A stretch of 64,000 bases of DNA. Origin: Limisalsivibrio acetivorans. Its GTDB lineage: Bacteria; Chrysiogenota; Deferribacteres; Deferribacterales; Geovibrionaceae. The notes beneath the pieces are model-generated. The model saw only the letters and a list, made by a program, of their open reading frames with translations, ran no database searches and was not told where the DNA came from. Both the position numbers and the translations under genes were made by a program. The DNA lies in the NCBI RefSeq assembly GCF_000421105.1, contig NZ_ATWF01000001.1, forward strand, positions 654,930 to 718,929, written 5' to 3'. Shown here one piece after another: positions 35,594 through 44,942 of the stretch. Position 1 is the stretch's first letter, and each line of letters opens with the position of its first letter.

Positions 35594-36442
35594 TCACCAT
35601 CCCCAGCCCAGCTTTTCACGCAGGAGTGAGTAATAGTTCCTGTTCTTCGGCACAACAAGCCTTACGCCCGTTCTCGCCTTCTTGATTGTTATGATCTTTT
35701 CAGGGTCCACCTGCCTTGCTATCTGGCCGTCATAGGTTATGGAGACGTTCTCCTCCTTGCTTCGAAGGCGGATATTGATAAAGCTGTCGTCGCTGATAAC
35801 GATGGGCCTGTTTGTGAGCGCATGGGGGCAGATAGGGGCAAGTATAATCGTTTCCGATGAGGGATGCACGATGGGCCCCCCTGCGGCGAGGTTATATGCT
35901 GTGGAACCAGTGGGGGTGGATATGATAAGACCGTCCGCACGGTAGCTGTTTACGAAGTAATCGTTTACGTAAACCTCCATTTCGATGATGCGGGCAAGGT
36001 CGGATTTATTGATTACAACATCGTTGAGGACTTCTATTTCGAGGGTCTTAACGCCGTTTTCCACCAAGTGGCAGTGGAGTTTCATCCTTTTTTCCGTTTC
36101 GAAATCCCCGTCAAGAACAAGGCCTAGCTGTGGCAGAGCCTCCTCTATCTTGGTCTCTGTAAGAAAGCCCAATCTCCCGAGGTTTACCCCGAGGATAGGG
36201 GTTTCCTTCTCGCCAAGTATGCGAACAGCGGATATAAGAGTACCGTCCCCGCCGAGAACCACGACAAGGTCCGATTCCTCCTTTATCCGCTCATGGGATA
36301 CGGATCCTGCGCCGATAACTCCTGCGCTATTCTCCTCAAGAAGAACCTCGACACCTTTGTCTCCGAGGAACTGACAAACATCCTCAAGAACCTGTTTAAC
36401 TCTATCCCCGTGGGGCTTTGCTACTATAGAAACCTTTTTCAT
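35594..36442 (-). CDS. nadK: NAD kinase
   Basis: A 282-residue ATP-NAD kinase that makes NADP. The catalytic GGDGT motif (VVVLGGDGTLISAVR, near 65-80) and the NE/D-type substrate block LNDVVINKSDLARIIEMEVY are clear, as is the conserved GSTAYNLAAGGPIVHP. The ATG at 36442 overlaps the tlyA end by 41 bases; the longer reading from 36535 would overlap far more. nadK-recN is a common pair. Confidence 0.96.
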   Translation of the reverse strand: MKKVSIVAKPHGDRVKQVLEDVCQFLGDKGVEVLLEENSAGVIGAGSVSHERIKEESDLVVVLGGDGTLISAVRILGEKETPILGVNLGRLGFLTETKIEEALPQLGLVLDGDFETEKRMKLHCHLVENGVKTLEIEVLNDVVINKSDLARIIEMEVYVNDYFVNSYRADGLIISTPTGSTAYNLAAGGPIVHPSSETIILAPICPHALTNRPIVISDDSFINIRLRSKEENVSITYDGQIARQVDPEKIITIKKARTGVRLVVPKNRNYYSLLREKLGWGW

Positions 36443-37220
36443 GGATAACCTGTTCCAGTGCTGATGAAATAGTGTTTGTTGCGGTCGGGCAATTGTATAC
36501 AAAATGGGCGAGATATTCAACATTTCCTTTCGCACCCTTTATGGGGGAGGATGCAAGGCCGAAGAGGCCGAAACCCGATTCCACTGCGAAGCGGCAAACC
36601 CTCACCACCGCCTCTGCCCTGTATTCCTCATGCTCAACAATCCCCCCCTTGCCCACCTGTTCACGCCGTACCTCGAACTGGGGCTTTATGAGCAGAACAA
36701 CCTCTGTATTATCGCTGCAGAACTGAACTGCTGAGGGGATTATCTTTTCGAGGGATATAAAAGACACATCGGATACGATCACATCCGCCTTCTCGCCAAT
36801 GGTATCAAAATCTATTGTCCGAAAGTTCGTTTCCTCCAGTGAGACTACCCGTGATTCTCTCCTGAGGCTCTCATGGAGCTGATTAAAACCTGAATCTACA
36901 GCATAAATACGCTCTGCACCGCTCTTAAGGGCAACGTCAGTGAACCCGCCTGTGGAGGAGCCTATATCTATAACAACCTTATCTTTGAAATCTATGGAGA
37001 AGAGCTCAACGGCACGCTCAAGCTTGAGACCGCCACGACTTACATAGGGGAGCGTCTCTTTGAGCCTTATAGGTAGGGAGGGATCAACAAGATCACCCGG
37101 CTTATCCACCCTGTGTTCGCCGGCAACAACCAGCCCAGCCATGAGAAGGCGGGAGGCGTGTTCGGCGGATTCAGCAAGACCGTATTCCACAAGGAGGGTA
37201 TCGATCCGCTTCTTCTTCAT
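36402..37220 (-). CDS. tlyA: TlyA family rRNA methyltransferase
   Basis: A 272-residue protein with an N-terminal S4 RNA-binding domain (RIDTLLVEYGLAESAEHASRLLMAG) and a Rossmann methyltransferase (VIDIGSSTGGFTDVAL, SDVSFISLEKIIPS). TlyA 2'-O-methylates 16S and 23S rRNA; in some bacteria homologues were first called hemolysins. It directly follows dxs, with the ATG next to the dxs stop, the usual arrangement. Confidence 0.93.
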   Translation of the reverse strand: MKKKRIDTLLVEYGLAESAEHASRLLMAGLVVAGEHRVDKPGDLVDPSLPIRLKETLPYVSRGGLKLERAVELFSIDFKDKVVIDIGSSTGGFTDVALKSGAERIYAVDSGFNQLHESLRRESRVVSLEETNFRTIDFDTIGEKADVIVSDVSFISLEKIIPSAVQFCSDNTEVVLLIKPQFEVRREQVGKGGIVEHEEYRAEAVVRVCRFAVESGFGLFGLASSPIKGAKGNVEYLAHFVYNCPTATNTISSALEQVIHEKGFYSSKAPRG

Positions 37221-39080
37221 TTAGATATCTATGCCGGATACCGTCTCAAACATCTGCTCCGCTGTGAGTCCACAAAGCTTGCGAAGGTCATTGATTCCGC
37301 CGTGCTCGATGAACCTGTCCGGCACACCGAAGCGGATAACCCTCGGAGCTTTGCCAGCATCCATAAGAATCGACTGCACCTCTTCGCCGGCACCACCCCT
37401 TATGGAGCCCTCCTCAACGGTAACGATAAGCTTTTTGCCCTTCAGCGCATCCACAAGCATATCCCTGTTGAGGGGTTTGATGAAACGGAGGTTTATGAGT
37501 GATGCCGCGCCGTAGGCATCCTTAAGCTTCGTATGGAGCCTTGAGGCCTCCTCGAAGATATGCCCGGCGGATACAACGGCTATATCTCCGCCTGTATCGA
37601 TAACCTCCGGCTCACCGAGAACAACAGGTCTGTAGCCGTATTCATCATAGCTGTGAGCCGTTCCTCTGGCGTACCTTATGGATACCGGAGCCTTTATACC
37701 CAGCGAGAGCCTGAGCATCTCCGAAAGCTCTGTACCATCCTTTGGAAGCATTATATTGAGATCGGGTACACACCGCAGGAAAGATATATCGTATATGCCG
37801 TGGTGGGTGGGTCCGTCCGCTCCCACGAAACCGCCCCTGTCAATGCAAAGGGTTACGGGGAGATTCTGCAGAGCCACATCATGAATAATCTGGTCAAACG
37901 CTCTCTGGAGAAAGGTGGAATAGATAGCGACATAGGGGCGCATTCCACTTATCGCCATACCAGCGGCAAAGGTTACCGCATGCTGCTCGGCAATGCCCAC
38001 ATCGAAGAACCTGTCTGGAAAGGCTTCTTCAAACTTTGCAAGCCCCGTTCCGTCACGCATCGCCGCACTTATGGCAACAACATTTGGATTACTGTGCCCT
38101 ATCTCGGTTATGGTTTCGCCGAATATATCGGTATAGCTTTTGGATGTTCCAAGCTTGTTGGATTTGCCCGTTTCAATATCGAAGGAGGATACACCATGGA
38201 ACCGTGAGGGGTCCTCCTCTGCGGGCTTATAACCTTTACCTTTGGTGGTCGAAACATGGATTATGACTGGTCCGTCCTGTATGAGGGCGTTCTGGAAAGC
38301 TTTATCCAGATCCTTGACCCTGTGCCCGTTTACGGGACCGATATAGCGCAGCCCAAGCTCCTCAAAGAGGATGCCGGGGGTGAACATACCCACAAGACCC
38401 TCCTCCATCTTCTTTGCGATGTTCAGAAGACGGGGACCGAGGGGACGTTTCTCAAGTAGATGTTGCACATCCTTACGGAATTTTGTGTATACCTTCCCTG
38501 TCATAAGGTTGGAAAGGTATGCCGCAACACCGCCTACGTTTGAGCCGATGGACATCTCGTTGTCGTTGAGCACAACGATCATCCTCTTGTCGAGGTGGCC
38601 TAGATTGTTAAGAGCTTCAAAGGCCATCCCCGCTGTCATAGCGCCATCACCGATAACCGATACGATCTTCCGGTCTCGCTCCTTAAGACCATCCGCAACG
38701 CTCATGCCGAGGCCTGCGGAGATAGATGTGCTTGTATGCCCTACTCCGAAGGAATCGTATGAACTTTCAGCCGGCTTTATGAAGCCGGATATACCTTTGT
38801 ACTGGCGAAGGGTTTTGAAACGGTGCTTGCGGTCTGTGAGGATCTTAAAGGCGTAGGACTGATGCCCCACATCCCACACGATCCTGTCCGCAGCGGGGCT
38901 GAAATTCCTCAAAAGGCTTAGTGTAAGCTCAACTACACCAAGGCTCGGGGCAAGGTGTCCGCCGTTTTTGGAAACGGTATCAATGATAAGCTCCCTCGTT
39001 TCCTCGGCCAGCTTATCTATTTCATCGTAATCTATTTCCTGAATGTCATCGGGCAATTTAAGTGAATCTGTAAGACTCAT
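37221..39080 (-). CDS. dxs: 1-deoxy-D-xylulose-5-phosphate synthase
   Basis: A thiamine-diphosphate enzyme of 619 residues that condenses pyruvate and glyceraldehyde 3-phosphate, the first step of the MEP isoprenoid route. The ThDP motif GDGAMTAGMAFEALNNLG, the WDVGHQSYAFKILTDR block and the transketolase-type GIAEQHAVTFAAGMA segment with the catalytic Glu are present. It lies between ispA and tlyA, so isoprenoid genes cluster here. Confidence 0.97.
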   Translation of the reverse strand: MSLTDSLKLPDDIQEIDYDEIDKLAEETRELIIDTVSKNGGHLAPSLGVVELTLSLLRNFSPAADRIVWDVGHQSYAFKILTDRKHRFKTLRQYKGISGFIKPAESSYDSFGVGHTSTSISAGLGMSVADGLKERDRKIVSVIGDGAMTAGMAFEALNNLGHLDKRMIVVLNDNEMSIGSNVGGVAAYLSNLMTGKVYTKFRKDVQHLLEKRPLGPRLLNIAKKMEEGLVGMFTPGILFEELGLRYIGPVNGHRVKDLDKAFQNALIQDGPVIIHVSTTKGKGYKPAEEDPSRFHGVSSFDIETGKSNKLGTSKSYTDIFGETITEIGHSNPNVVAISAAMRDGTGLAKFEEAFPDRFFDVGIAEQHAVTFAAGMAISGMRPYVAIYSTFLQRAFDQIIHDVALQNLPVTLCIDRGGFVGADGPTHHGIYDISFLRCVPDLNIMLPKDGTELSEMLRLSLGIKAPVSIRYARGTAHSYDEYGYRPVVLGEPEVIDTGGDIAVVSAGHIFEEASRLHTKLKDAYGAASLINLRFIKPLNRDMLVDALKGKKLIVTVEEGSIRGGAGEEVQSILMDAGKAPRVIRFGVPDRFIEHGGINDLRKLCGLTAEQMFETVSGIDI

Positions 39081-39983
39081 CTAATGGGTTCTCTCCAAAA
39101 CATATTTGGCAATCTCCTCGCAGGGGCGGGAGGCTTTGCCGTAGGGTTTAACTATAGAGATCGCCTCATCTATCATCTCACGGGCGATCTGCTTGGACTT
39201 ATCCACCCCGTAAATCGTAACATAGGTGGCCTTCCCCTTTTCAAGGTCGCTCCCTGCGTCCTTTCCAAGCTGTTCTGTGGTTCCTGTCACATCCAGTACA
39301 TCGTCCACAATCTGGAAGGCAAGCCCAAGTTTGCGGCCGTACTCCTTCATGTTTGCCTTATCGATATCCTCACCGTAACCGAGGATGGCCCCCAGTTCGG
39401 AGCAGTAGCCGAGGAGTGCCGCTGTTTTATTCTCATGGATAAAATCCACAATGCTGTCATCAAATCCACCGCTTTCCGCTTCCATATCCGCATACTGTCC
39501 GGCAACCATTCCGGCATCGCCTGTGGCTTTTGAAAGCTTGAAGGCAGCTTCAACCATAAGCTTGTCCTCAACCTCGGGGTTGAGCTCCTTATCGAGCATG
39601 GTTTCAAACGCCTTGGTGAGCAGTGCATCGCCGGCCAAAATAGCCGTTGCTTCGCCGAAGACCTTGTGGTTTGTGGGCTTACCACGCCTGAAATCGTCAT
39701 CATCCATAGCGGGTAGATCATCGTGGACAAGGGAGTAGGTATGGAGCATCTCCACCGCCGCTGCGTAGGGCGTTATCTTGTCGAAATAGCTGTCGAATAT
39801 ACCGTAGCTGGAATATATAATGGCGGGTCGCATGCGCTTGCCCCCTGCAAAGAGGCTGTATTTCATAGACTTAACAAGTCCGCTGGCGAATATCTCTTTA
39901 GTCTGAACGTATTCCTGCAGGAACTCTCCCACCTTGTCCGCCCAGAAGTTTATGTATCCTTTAAGGTTAAAATCTTCACTCAT
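39081..39983 (-). CDS. ispA: farnesyl/geranylgeranyl diphosphate synthase
   Basis: A trans-prenyltransferase of 300 residues that elongates isoprenoid diphosphates. The first aspartate-rich motif is LVHDDLPAMDDDDFRRGKPTNH and the second is QIVDDVLDVTG. The small residues before the first motif fit a C15/C20 product, but the chain length is not fixed by sequence alone. It is between xseB (ATGA overlap) and dxs, the common xseB-ispA-dxs order. Confidence 0.95.
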   Translation of the reverse strand: MSEDFNLKGYINFWADKVGEFLQEYVQTKEIFASGLVKSMKYSLFAGGKRMRPAIIYSSYGIFDSYFDKITPYAAAVEMLHTYSLVHDDLPAMDDDDFRRGKPTNHKVFGEATAILAGDALLTKAFETMLDKELNPEVEDKLMVEAAFKLSKATGDAGMVAGQYADMEAESGGFDDSIVDFIHENKTAALLGYCSELGAILGYGEDIDKANMKEYGRKLGLAFQIVDDVLDVTGTTEQLGKDAGSDLEKGKATYVTIYGVDKSKQIAREMIDEAISIVKPYGKASRPCEEIAKYVLERTH

Positions 39984-40204
39984 TCAGCCGGCTCCGTTTC
40001 CACGTTTCCGTCCTCGTCGGTTCCGAGAACCTTGTTCACCTTGAGTTCAATCTCATCGAGCATCTTCCTTGATTCTTTGCCAAGCTTCATACCCTCCTGA
40101 AAAAGTTCGAGGGTGGTCTCTATGTCAAGGTCTTCATTCTCAAGCTTCTCGACAATCTCCTCAAGCCTGACCAGCTTCTTCTCAAATGCACCGCTTTCTT
40201 TCAT
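39980..40204 (-). CDS. xseB: exodeoxyribonuclease VII small subunit
   Basis: A 74-residue coiled-coil subunit of exonuclease VII. The segment FEKKLVRLEEIVEKLENEDLDIETTLELFQEGM is the family core. The large subunit gene xseA is not in this window, which is unusual because the two are often neighbours. It overlaps both neighbours by 4 bases. Confidence 0.95.
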   Translation of the reverse strand: MKESGAFEKKLVRLEEIVEKLENEDLDIETTLELFQEGMKLGKESRKMLDEIELKVNKVLGTDEDGNVETEPAE

Positions 40205-40662
40205 GATAAATCGTCTAAAACCCTCTGCGCGTGCCCTGTGGCACGTACATTTTTATAGGACTTAATCAGTTTTCCACCCTCGTCAAAGGCGAAGGTCGAA
40301 CGGATTATGCCCATGTATGTTTTCCCGTAGTTCTTCTTTTCGCCGTATGCACCAAACGCCTCTGCAGCCTCCTTTTCAGGGTCGGAGAGGAGGAGTACAC
40401 CAAGCTCATGCTTCTCCTTGAAACGGCAGTGGGTGGCTGTTTTATCAGGACTAACCCCTACAACTTTATAGCCCAGCCTTCCAAAATCCTCGGTCAATGC
40501 TGTGAAGTCCTTTGCCTCCACGGTGCATCCGGGTGTGTTATCTTTGGGATAGAAGTAGATTATAAGCCTGTCACCCTTGAAGTCCTCCGGCGTATACACC
40601 TTGCCGTCATCCCCCTCAAGCTCAAAACCGGGGATCTGATCCCCTTCCTTTAGCTCAGCCAT
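40201..40662 (-). CDS. bcp: thioredoxin-dependent peroxiredoxin, Bcp/PrxQ type
   Basis: A 153-residue peroxiredoxin that reduces hydroperoxides using thioredoxin. The peroxidatic Cys is in FYPKDNTPGCTVEAKDF; the second PrxQ cysteine five residues later is absent (Ala/Lys there), so it is the one-Cys-helix variant or uses C96 region (THCRF) as partner. ATG 40662 follows a GAGGAAGAG stretch and overlaps rlmN by 8 bases; the longer frame lies inside rlmN. Confidence 0.94.
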   Translation of the reverse strand: MAELKEGDQIPGFELEGDDGKVYTPEDFKGDRLIIYFYPKDNTPGCTVEAKDFTALTEDFGRLGYKVVGVSPDKTATHCRFKEKHELGVLLLSDPEKEAAEAFGAYGEKKNYGKTYMGIIRSTFAFDEGGKLIKSYKNVRATGHAQRVLDDLS

Positions 40663-41737
40663 TCTCTTCCTCTTTTCTGGTATTTGCATAGAGCTGTCCG
40701 CAGGCCCCGTCAATGTCGCTTCCAAGGCTTTTACGGATAAATGTACCGATCTTCTCTTGTATCAGATAATCCTGAAATTTTAAAGTCTCATTTTCCGACG
40801 GAGGCTCGTACCCGCCCCCCATTCCGCTGTTGTAAGGTATAAGGTTAACCTTAACACGGATACCCTTTAAAATAGCCGCCAGAGCCTTTGCATCCTCGGG
40901 GGTATCGTTAAATCCCTTCATCAGGACATACTCCGCCATTATCATCTTCCGCTTTACGGAGGGAAGACGCTTAATACCTTTGATGAGATCCTTCAGGGGA
41001 TACTTCTTCGTTACGGGCATTATCTGCTCACGCTTCTCCTGGGTGGCGGCATTGATAGAAACAGCCAGGTTAACCGGTGTCTCAAGCTCGAAGAGGCGCA
41101 TCATCTTGTCGGTGAGTCCGCATGTGGATACGGTTATACGCTTGTGGCTGAACGCAAAGGTCTTCCTGTCCATAAGTATGCGGATGGAATCGAGGAGGTT
41201 GTCCGAATTGTCCAGCGGCTCCCCCATACCCATGAAGACAAGGTTTGTGAGCCTGCGGTCCTCTTCGGCGAGGATACGGTTTAGCTCGGCCACCTGCCCG
41301 ACTATCTCGGCAACGGAGAGGTTGCGCTCAAAGCCCATCTTTGCCGTACTACAAAAGGTACAGCCCATACGGCAACCCACCTGGGTGGAGATGCACCCAG
41401 TGTTGCGCTCATAATCCGCCAGAACAACCGATTCAACAAGGTTTCCGTCCTCCAGCCTTATGAGGACCTTGATGGAGCCGTCCATCTCGGAACGCTGAAC
41501 CTTGATCGTCTCCATGGGGGTGAACTCGAAGACGTTTTTGAGCTCTTCCCGGGCCTTGACCGAGACATTTGTCATCTCATCAAAGTCCTTAACGCCCTTA
41601 CCGTGGATCCATTCATACACCTGATCCGCACGGAAGCGCTTATAGCCCATATTCACAAAGAGATCACGAAGTGGTTCGATGCTGTAGGAGTCAATCTTGA
41701 CAAGATGGTTTACTGCAGTTTCAGGGGTGTTTGACAT
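40655..41737 (-). CDS. rlmN: dual-specificity 23S rRNA/tRNA adenine-C2 methyltransferase RlmN
   Basis: A radical SAM methyltransferase of 360 residues that methylates A2503 of 23S rRNA and A37 of some tRNAs. The CxxxCxxC cluster motif reads GCRMGCTFCST, the FMGMGEPLDN motif follows, and the C-terminal GACGQL contains the catalytic Cys that forms the transient adduct. The stop of the STAS gene overlaps its ATG by one base (TGATG-type). Confidence 0.97.
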   Translation of the reverse strand: MSNTPETAVNHLVKIDSYSIEPLRDLFVNMGYKRFRADQVYEWIHGKGVKDFDEMTNVSVKAREELKNVFEFTPMETIKVQRSEMDGSIKVLIRLEDGNLVESVVLADYERNTGCISTQVGCRMGCTFCSTAKMGFERNLSVAEIVGQVAELNRILAEEDRRLTNLVFMGMGEPLDNSDNLLDSIRILMDRKTFAFSHKRITVSTCGLTDKMMRLFELETPVNLAVSINAATQEKREQIMPVTKKYPLKDLIKGIKRLPSVKRKMIMAEYVLMKGFNDTPEDAKALAAILKGIRVKVNLIPYNSGMGGGYEPPSENETLKFQDYLIQEKIGTFIRKSLGSDIDGACGQLYANTRKEEENG

Positions 41738-42084
41738 CAGGTTCCCAGAAACTCCAGCGCATCCTCGTTTGTGTTGTAGATGCCGAAAAGCCTGTTAAGG
41801 TTTGTATTATCGAATATCTTTTTTATATCGTCGTTAACGTAGGTAAGAAAAAGCTCCATCCCCTTCCCCTTCAATAGTTTAAGGATCTGAATAAGCTCTC
41901 GCAGACCGGAGCTGTTAAGATAGGCAACACGGGAAAAGTTTATGATAACAGCGTCAACGCCCCCTTCCAGAGAGGATACGTAGGTTTTCATCTCCTCACC
42001 GTTATAGGAATCGATCTCATGAAGAGGATAAAGCACCTCTGCTGTTTTACCGCTGTGTGTCTGAGTCTCGCTCGTGAAAGCCAT
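41737..42084 (-). CDS. STAS-domain anti-sigma-factor antagonist
   Basis: A single STAS domain of 115 residues, related to SpoIIAA/RsbV. The phosphorylatable serine motif is NSSGLRELI, following FSRVAYL. Such proteins switch partner by phosphorylation of that Ser. No anti-sigma kinase or SpoIIE phosphatase gene is in the window, so the partner is elsewhere. It is 9 bases from the PilZ gene. Confidence 0.9.
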   Translation of the reverse strand: MAFTSETQTHSGKTAEVLYPLHEIDSYNGEEMKTYVSSLEGGVDAVIINFSRVAYLNSSGLRELIQILKLLKGKGMELFLTYVNDDIKKIFDNTNLNRLFGIYNTNEDALEFLGT

Positions 42085-42093
42085 CCGCTCCTC

Positions 42094-42759
42094 CTATCCC
42101 ATCAGCTTGCGTAATTCAAGCTGCCTCTTGAAAACATATTTAATAACCTTGTCTCTGTCAACGTTATTAATGTCTATAAATTCCAGTCCTGCCTCATATT
42201 TCCCTTCTTCGAGGGCAACGGCTCTTCGAACCCTGCCCTGTATGCTCTCAAGGCCCGGGATGGCACCATCGAAGTAGACCTCTACCATTTCCTCCATCTC
42301 CATCCGGCATTCGCTTATAATCCTTATACCGCCGCCGGATATATCATGGACACTGGCTATGCAGAGCTTCTCCTTAATGCTTCCGTCCGGCTCCTCCCGA
42401 GTGAGCAGGACCTTTATCTTTGCTCTGGTATTTACCCGGAAATATTCCCGCAATTCCTTGCGGTAAACAGCATCAGGCTTCTCAATCTCCAGGAGAGGGA
42501 TAACCTCTTTCACTCTTTTGATCACCTTCGATCTGAAGTGAAAGCGTCCCTGCTCAGATACATATGCTACATCAAGTATAACACCGGAAGAGAGCGGAAT
42601 CGTAACTGTTTTTTCAGTGGGCATCGTTATAAGGATGGATTTGGGCTTAACATCCTCGATGCGGGAATCATAGGTTCCCGGATAATCGCCCGACTTAACC
42701 TCAAGGATAACCTTCTGGTTTATAATCAGGAATTTATCCACTTTTGTATATTTTTCCAA
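42094..42759 (-). CDS. PilZ-domain c-di-GMP receptor (YcgR-like)
   Basis: A 221-residue soluble protein: an N-terminal YcgR/PilZN-like beta domain (~1-95) and a C-terminal PilZ domain (~100-215). Both c-di-GMP binding motifs are there: RExFR (the RxxxR motif within ELREYFRVNTR) and DISGGG (the D/NxSxxG motif). It may act as a flagellar brake, like YcgR. It starts the unit PilZ-STAS-rlmN and links to the GGDEF and EAL proteins of this window. Confidence 0.92.
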   Translation of the reverse strand: MEKYTKVDKFLIINQKVILEVKSGDYPGTYDSRIEDVKPKSILITMPTEKTVTIPLSSGVILDVAYVSEQGRFHFRSKVIKRVKEVIPLLEIEKPDAVYRKELREYFRVNTRAKIKVLLTREEPDGSIKEKLCIASVHDISGGGIRIISECRMEMEEMVEVYFDGAIPGLESIQGRVRRAVALEEGKYEAGLEFIDINNVDRDKVIKYVFKRQLELRKLMG

Positions 42760-42873
42760 ACCGCTTAACTCCGTAGCTATTCAAATATTCGGTATATTAA
42801 CACAGACAATTGGCCGCTGTGGAATTACTTGTCTATAGTAGAAATTATCATCCTTTTCAACTAATTTCAAACT

Positions 42874-42907
42874 AGTAAGACGCCGCCCGGCGGTTTTCCG
42901 GACGGCG
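42874..42907 (-). terminator. probable terminator of pyrF-pyrE
   Basis: On the minus strand CGCCGTCCGG and CCGGGCGGCG form a 10-bp stem around AAAACCG, followed by the weak U-rich tail TCTTACT. It lies 36 bases after the pyrE stop. Confidence 0.7.
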
Positions 42908-42942
42908 AAGGGAAATATTTTGCGTATTTTTACGAATCTTTC

Positions 42943-43524
42943 TTAGACCTTAACAGTCCTGCTGCCCGGCTTAACAAGCTCAAGACCCTTCTTGCAGAGG
43001 GGGCACTCATCGGGCTCGTAGGAGTGTACATCTATCCGGAGGAGCGGGTAGTAAGGTACGCCGAACTCTGCCTTTCCGTTGCTTCTATCCACAAGGCTCA
43101 CAACTCCGACAACCTTTCCGCCTGCATCCTCAACTGCCTTTATGCATTCCTTTGTGGATTTTCCTGTTGTAACAACGTCCTCGGCTATAACCACCGGCTC
43201 ACCCTTTCTGAGGGTAAAGCCCCGTCTCATCGTCATCTCACCTTCATGCCTTTCTGTGAAAAGGGAGCGCTTGCGAAGCTGTCTTGCATACTCGTACCCG
43301 AAACGTATTCCACCGATGGCAGGGCTTACCACTGTACAGAATTCGAGGTGGTATGTCTGCATCTCGAGGAGATGGATAAGCTCCTCCGATATTGCTGGAT
43401 ACTGCAACACAAGTGCGCACTGGAGAAACCTGTCGCTGTGAAGACCGGAGGAGAGCAGGAAATGCCCCTCCAGGAGTGCATCATGCCTTTCGAACACCTC
43501 TAAAATATCATTTAATCTGTCCAT
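42943..43524 (-). CDS. pyrE: orotate phosphoribosyltransferase
   Basis: A type I phosphoribosyltransferase of 193 residues that makes orotidine 5'-phosphate. The PRPP loop motif VVIAEDVVTTGKSTKE is clear, and FLLSSGLHSDRFLQ is the N-terminal substrate block. The C-terminal DECPLCKKG, with a CxxC pair, is characteristic of the shorter PyrE subtype. It overlaps pyrF by 13 bases, giving the last two steps of UMP synthesis in one unit. Confidence 0.95.
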   Translation of the reverse strand: MDRLNDILEVFERHDALLEGHFLLSSGLHSDRFLQCALVLQYPAISEELIHLLEMQTYHLEFCTVVSPAIGGIRFGYEYARQLRKRSLFTERHEGEMTMRRGFTLRKGEPVVIAEDVVTTGKSTKECIKAVEDAGGKVVGVVSLVDRSNGKAEFGVPYYPLLRIDVHSYEPDECPLCKKGLELVKPGSRTVKV

Positions 43525-44219
43525 CCCATCTCCTCCTTTATAGCTTCTGCGGCCTCTTTGGGGTTATCCGCCTTTGTTATCGGTCTGCCGACCACAATAT
43601 AATCCGTACCCATCTGTCTGGCATCCGCCGGCGTCACCACCCTCTTCTGATCATCGACGGAAGCCGATGCAGGGCGGATACCGGGAGTTACTGTTATAAA
43701 ATCCTCACCAAGGTTCTCTTTGATAATCTGGGTCTCCTTCGCCGAGGAGACAACGCCATCCATACCCGCCCTTTTGGCTATCTCTGCCAGTTTGAGCACG
43801 TATGAGGCTGTGTCGGGGGTGACGATGCCGTACTGGGAAAGGTGGTTTTCGTCAAGGCTAGTAAGAACCGTTACACCGAGCATAAGCGGTCTTTTATCCC
43901 CAGCGGATTCTGATACCTTATCCACAGCGGTTTTCATCATCTCCTCACCACCCTGCACGTGCATATTCATCATCGATACGCCGTACTTAAGGGAGGAGAG
44001 ACAAACCTTTGATACAGTATTGGGGATATCGTGGAACTTGAGGTCAAGGAAGACCTTCTTCCCTTTGTCCGCAAGGTATGAAAGGGCATCGGGACCGCAG
44101 GAGACGAATAGCTCAAGACCCACCTTGTACCAGTTCACCGCATCTCCTACAGATTCAACGATACCTTTTACGGGCTCAAGCTCTGAGTAATCGAGCGCAA
44201 CTATAATCTCTGGCTTCAT
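43512..44219 (-). CDS. pyrF: orotidine 5'-phosphate decarboxylase
   Basis: A 235-residue TIM-barrel enzyme that converts OMP to UMP. The catalytic Asp-Lys-x-x-Asp motif is in FLDLKFHDIPNTV, with TPGIRPA and DYIVVGRPI forming the phosphate site. The ATG at 44219 is preferred to GTG 44228 because AGG lies about 7 bases before it; the three-residue difference is minor. Confidence 0.96.
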   Translation of the reverse strand: MKPEIIVALDYSELEPVKGIVESVGDAVNWYKVGLELFVSCGPDALSYLADKGKKVFLDLKFHDIPNTVSKVCLSSLKYGVSMMNMHVQGGEEMMKTAVDKVSESAGDKRPLMLGVTVLTSLDENHLSQYGIVTPDTASYVLKLAEIAKRAGMDGVVSSAKETQIIKENLGEDFITVTPGIRPASASVDDQKRVVTPADARQMGTDYIVVGRPITKADNPKEAAEAIKEEMGWTD

Positions 44220-44275
44220 AAGCGACACCTGTTCGTAACAAGAATATTGGTTTAGGGTGTTCTACGGTTTGATTA

Positions 44276-44875
44276 TCAGCGGCGGATAATTCTTCTGAAA
44301 GTGCTCTCAGTTTTGAGAGGCACAGACATTTTTGTAACTATCTCAGAAAGAAGCTGTTCTGCATAATCAGCCTCGGAACCACCAAGCTTACCCCTCGAGC
44401 TGCGAAGCATCTCAGCGGACCATAGTATTTCGCCGGTTTCAATGCGGATAAGCTTTGCGGTCAGGTGGGCTTCGGAATAGGTTTTGAAATCACCCACTCC
44501 GTTCTGCTTAAAGGATATAAGCTTTCCGGTCAGAATCGTATCTGCGCCAACCTGCTTAAGTTTCTGAACGGTTTCCTGGGTAAGCGTACCTATCTCAGCA
44601 CCCTTGAACTGGTAACCGACCTCTTTCATTATCTTGTCCACATCGTTTCTGTCCACCAGGGTGAATAGCTCCGATCCCACAAGCTCCGCTGTGAACTTGC
44701 TGGTAATATTGCTGACGTCGTAGTTGTGCCCATCAGTTTTGCTGAAATCAATGATTGCAACCCTGTTTACTACAGCTGCGGAGAAGTTCTTGGAATAGTT
44801 AACTTTATCTATTTTGGACTTGCCTCCGCAGGCTACAAGCAGTAGGGCGGCAAAAACAATGAACAGCCTTTTCAT
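44276..44875 (-). CDS. CsgG/FlgO-like lipoprotein
   Basis: A 199-residue lipoprotein with signal peptide MKRLFIVFAALLLVAC and lipobox LVAC (Cys16). The mature part resembles the CsgG/FlgO/HfaB superfamily: RVAIIDFSKTDGHNYDV, a GSELFTLVDRNDVDKIMKEV segment and DTILTGKLISF...LIRIETGEILWS. CsgG forms the curli export pore, but shorter relatives such as FlgO act in the outer membrane near the flagellum. No curli genes are near. It is probably outer-membrane attached, with role unknown. Confidence 0.82.
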   Translation of the reverse strand: MKRLFIVFAALLLVACGGKSKIDKVNYSKNFSAAVVNRVAIIDFSKTDGHNYDVSNITSKFTAELVGSELFTLVDRNDVDKIMKEVGYQFKGAEIGTLTQETVQKLKQVGADTILTGKLISFKQNGVGDFKTYSEAHLTAKLIRIETGEILWSAEMLRSSRGKLGGSEADYAEQLLSEIVTKMSVPLKTESTFRRIIRR

Positions 44876-44942
44876 CAGGACCTCCGTATTTCACTAAAAC
44901 CGCTTTATGATAAGTCAGGCGAAGGGATGGGTCAAGCAGGAT